Below, piece by piece: positions 6,620 to 7,213 of a stretch of 7,213 nt of DNA. The notes below the pieces were generated by a model. The model did not search any database. It saw nothing but the letters and a program-made list of their open reading frames with translations, and was not told the DNA's origin. The position numbers and the translations under genes are program-made. The stretch spans positions 1-7,213 of the forward strand of contig JASEEW010000091.1 in the NCBI GenBank assembly GCA_030019485.1, given 5' to 3'. This DNA comes from Thermoplasmatales archaeon (GTDB taxonomy: Archaea > Thermoplasmatota > JASEFT01 > JAUWIS01). Position 1 is the stretch's first letter. The number at the start of each line of letters is the position of its first letter.

Positions 6620-7156
6620 ATGGAATTACTCCTGCTTCCGGCCATAGTGTATTTAGACTACAGCATAAATGCATGTGCAGATTTACCTTCGTTTACGCTA
6701 TGGATTTTCGTATTCGGTTTGATGATACTATCAGGCATAGGCGCTGTTTTCGGGAAGAAAAAGGTTTCCCTGATATTCCTAATAATATTCTCCTCCTTGG
6801 TGATTTTTATTCCAACTGCCGCCTGTTTCTATAACCCTGCAACTCATCCAAAATTGTTTGAAAACATTTTATTCTCCATATTCTTCCTCTATTTTATTGA
6901 GTTAAACACTGCATCAACCAGGTTTTCAGAAATAAAAGAAAAAGATGTTTTCAAATCATATCTTATACATTCATCATTGTTGCTTGGTCCCATTTTTTTT
7001 CTTTCTTTTCTTGTCCTGGGATTCAACTCAATCACAGCATTACTATCCCCTAAACTTTGTGAAAGTATAGAGTTAAATTCCGTGTACGGCATTGCACTAT
7101 CCATGATTGTTGTGTTTGGTGTCTGCACAATTATCAGGTTAGGGATGAAGAAATAA
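6620..7156 (+). CDS. Uncharacterised polytopic membrane protein, about five spans
   Basis: I do not recognise this 178-residue protein. It is strongly hydrophobic, with likely spans at about 27-45, 49-70, 80-95, 114-135 and 155-174. A hydrophobic N-terminal stretch (3-12) could be a sixth. Short charged loops separate them: GKKK (45-48), a polar loop at 100-112 (R-F-S-E-I-K-E-K-D) and a basic end, RLGMKK. There is no obvious catalytic or nucleotide-binding motif, so it could be a structural membrane subunit or a small transporter-like protein. It lies eight bases after the DUF58 stop in the same direction and is the last gene before a probable terminator, so it is very likely co-transcribed. 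The SD is weak (TGAT at 6615-6618). Small multi-span proteins of unknown function are common beside MoxR-DUF58 pairs, but this one cannot be assigned to a named family by eye. Confidence 0.75.
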   Translation: MELLLLPAIVYLDYSINACADLPSFTLWIFVFGLMILSGIGAVFGKKKVSLIFLIIFSSLVIFIPTAACFYNPATHPKLFENILFSIFFLYFIELNTASTRFSEIKEKDVFKSYLIHSSLLLGPIFFLSFLVLGFNSITALLSPKLCESIELNSVYGIALSMIVVFGVCTIIRLGMKK

Positions 7157-7167
7157 ACAAACTAAAT

Positions 7168-7213
7168 GACTTCGCAAGGTTAAACCTCCTAATTTTTTGT
7201 TTCGCAGAAGTCC
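7168..7213 (+). terminator. Probable transcription terminator: small palindrome plus oligo-T
   Basis: Eleven bases after the last stop codon an outer inverted repeat, GACTTC (7168-7173) and GAAGTC (7207-7212), encloses an inner palindrome, AGGTT-A-AACCT (7177-7187), followed by six Ts at 7193-7198 and a further short T run (7200-7202). Archaeal termination depends mainly on oligo-T in the non-template strand, which this supplies. The stem may be incidental, and the window ends here, so what lies downstream is unknown. Confidence 0.45.

Noticed and set aside
7171..7190. Minus-strand AGGAGG followed at close spacing by a TTG, suggesting a gene start on the opposite strand
   Set aside because: The frame from that TTG runs into a stop after about a dozen codons inside the end of the five-span gene, so it cannot encode a real protein.

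Overview
The window looks archaeal, most likely from an AGG/AGA-arginine, moderate-GC euryarchaeal or Thermoplasmatota-type genome. The reasons are purine-rich Shine-Dalgarno (SD) sites, 4-base ATGA overlaps between genes, a large secreted protein crowded with N-glycosylation sequons, and an oligo-T stretch as the only terminator candidate. The exact lineage cannot be read from the sequence. No RNA gene, CRISPR array, transposon or phage gene was seen.

Layout: nearly all of the window is one tightly packed plus-strand operon of five genes with overlaps or gaps of under 10 bases. In order these are: (1) a 1060-residue surface protein with a signal peptide, about nine Ig-like/beta-sandwich repeats, one membrane span and a cytoplasmic DUF4129-type domain (130-3312); (2) a DUF4350-type membrane protein with two spans and a helical cytoplasmic tail (3309-4460); (3) a MoxR-family AAA+ ATPase (4447-5397); (4) a DUF58 protein with two N-terminal spans and a von Willebrand A-like C-terminal half (5403-6611); (5) an unrecognised protein with about five membrane spans (6620-7156). 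The first 129 bases hold no clear full gene. They contain degenerate tandem copies of the translation-start region of gene 1. The last 57 bases hold inverted repeats and a T-run that could end the transcript.

How the genes may work together: MoxR, DUF58, DUF4350 and DUF4129 genes are a recurrent but poorly understood neighbourhood in bacteria and archaea, in which the MoxR ATPase is thought to act as a chaperone-like remodeller with a vWA-like partner. What stands out here is that the DUF4129 domain is the cytoplasmic end of a giant glycoprotein-like ectodomain. A reasonable inference is a cell-surface complex. The repeat stalk senses or binds something outside, DUF4350 and the five-span protein sit in the membrane, and MoxR with DUF58 acts on the cytoplasmic tails. 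The individual domain calls are fairly secure. The assembled complex and its function are inference.
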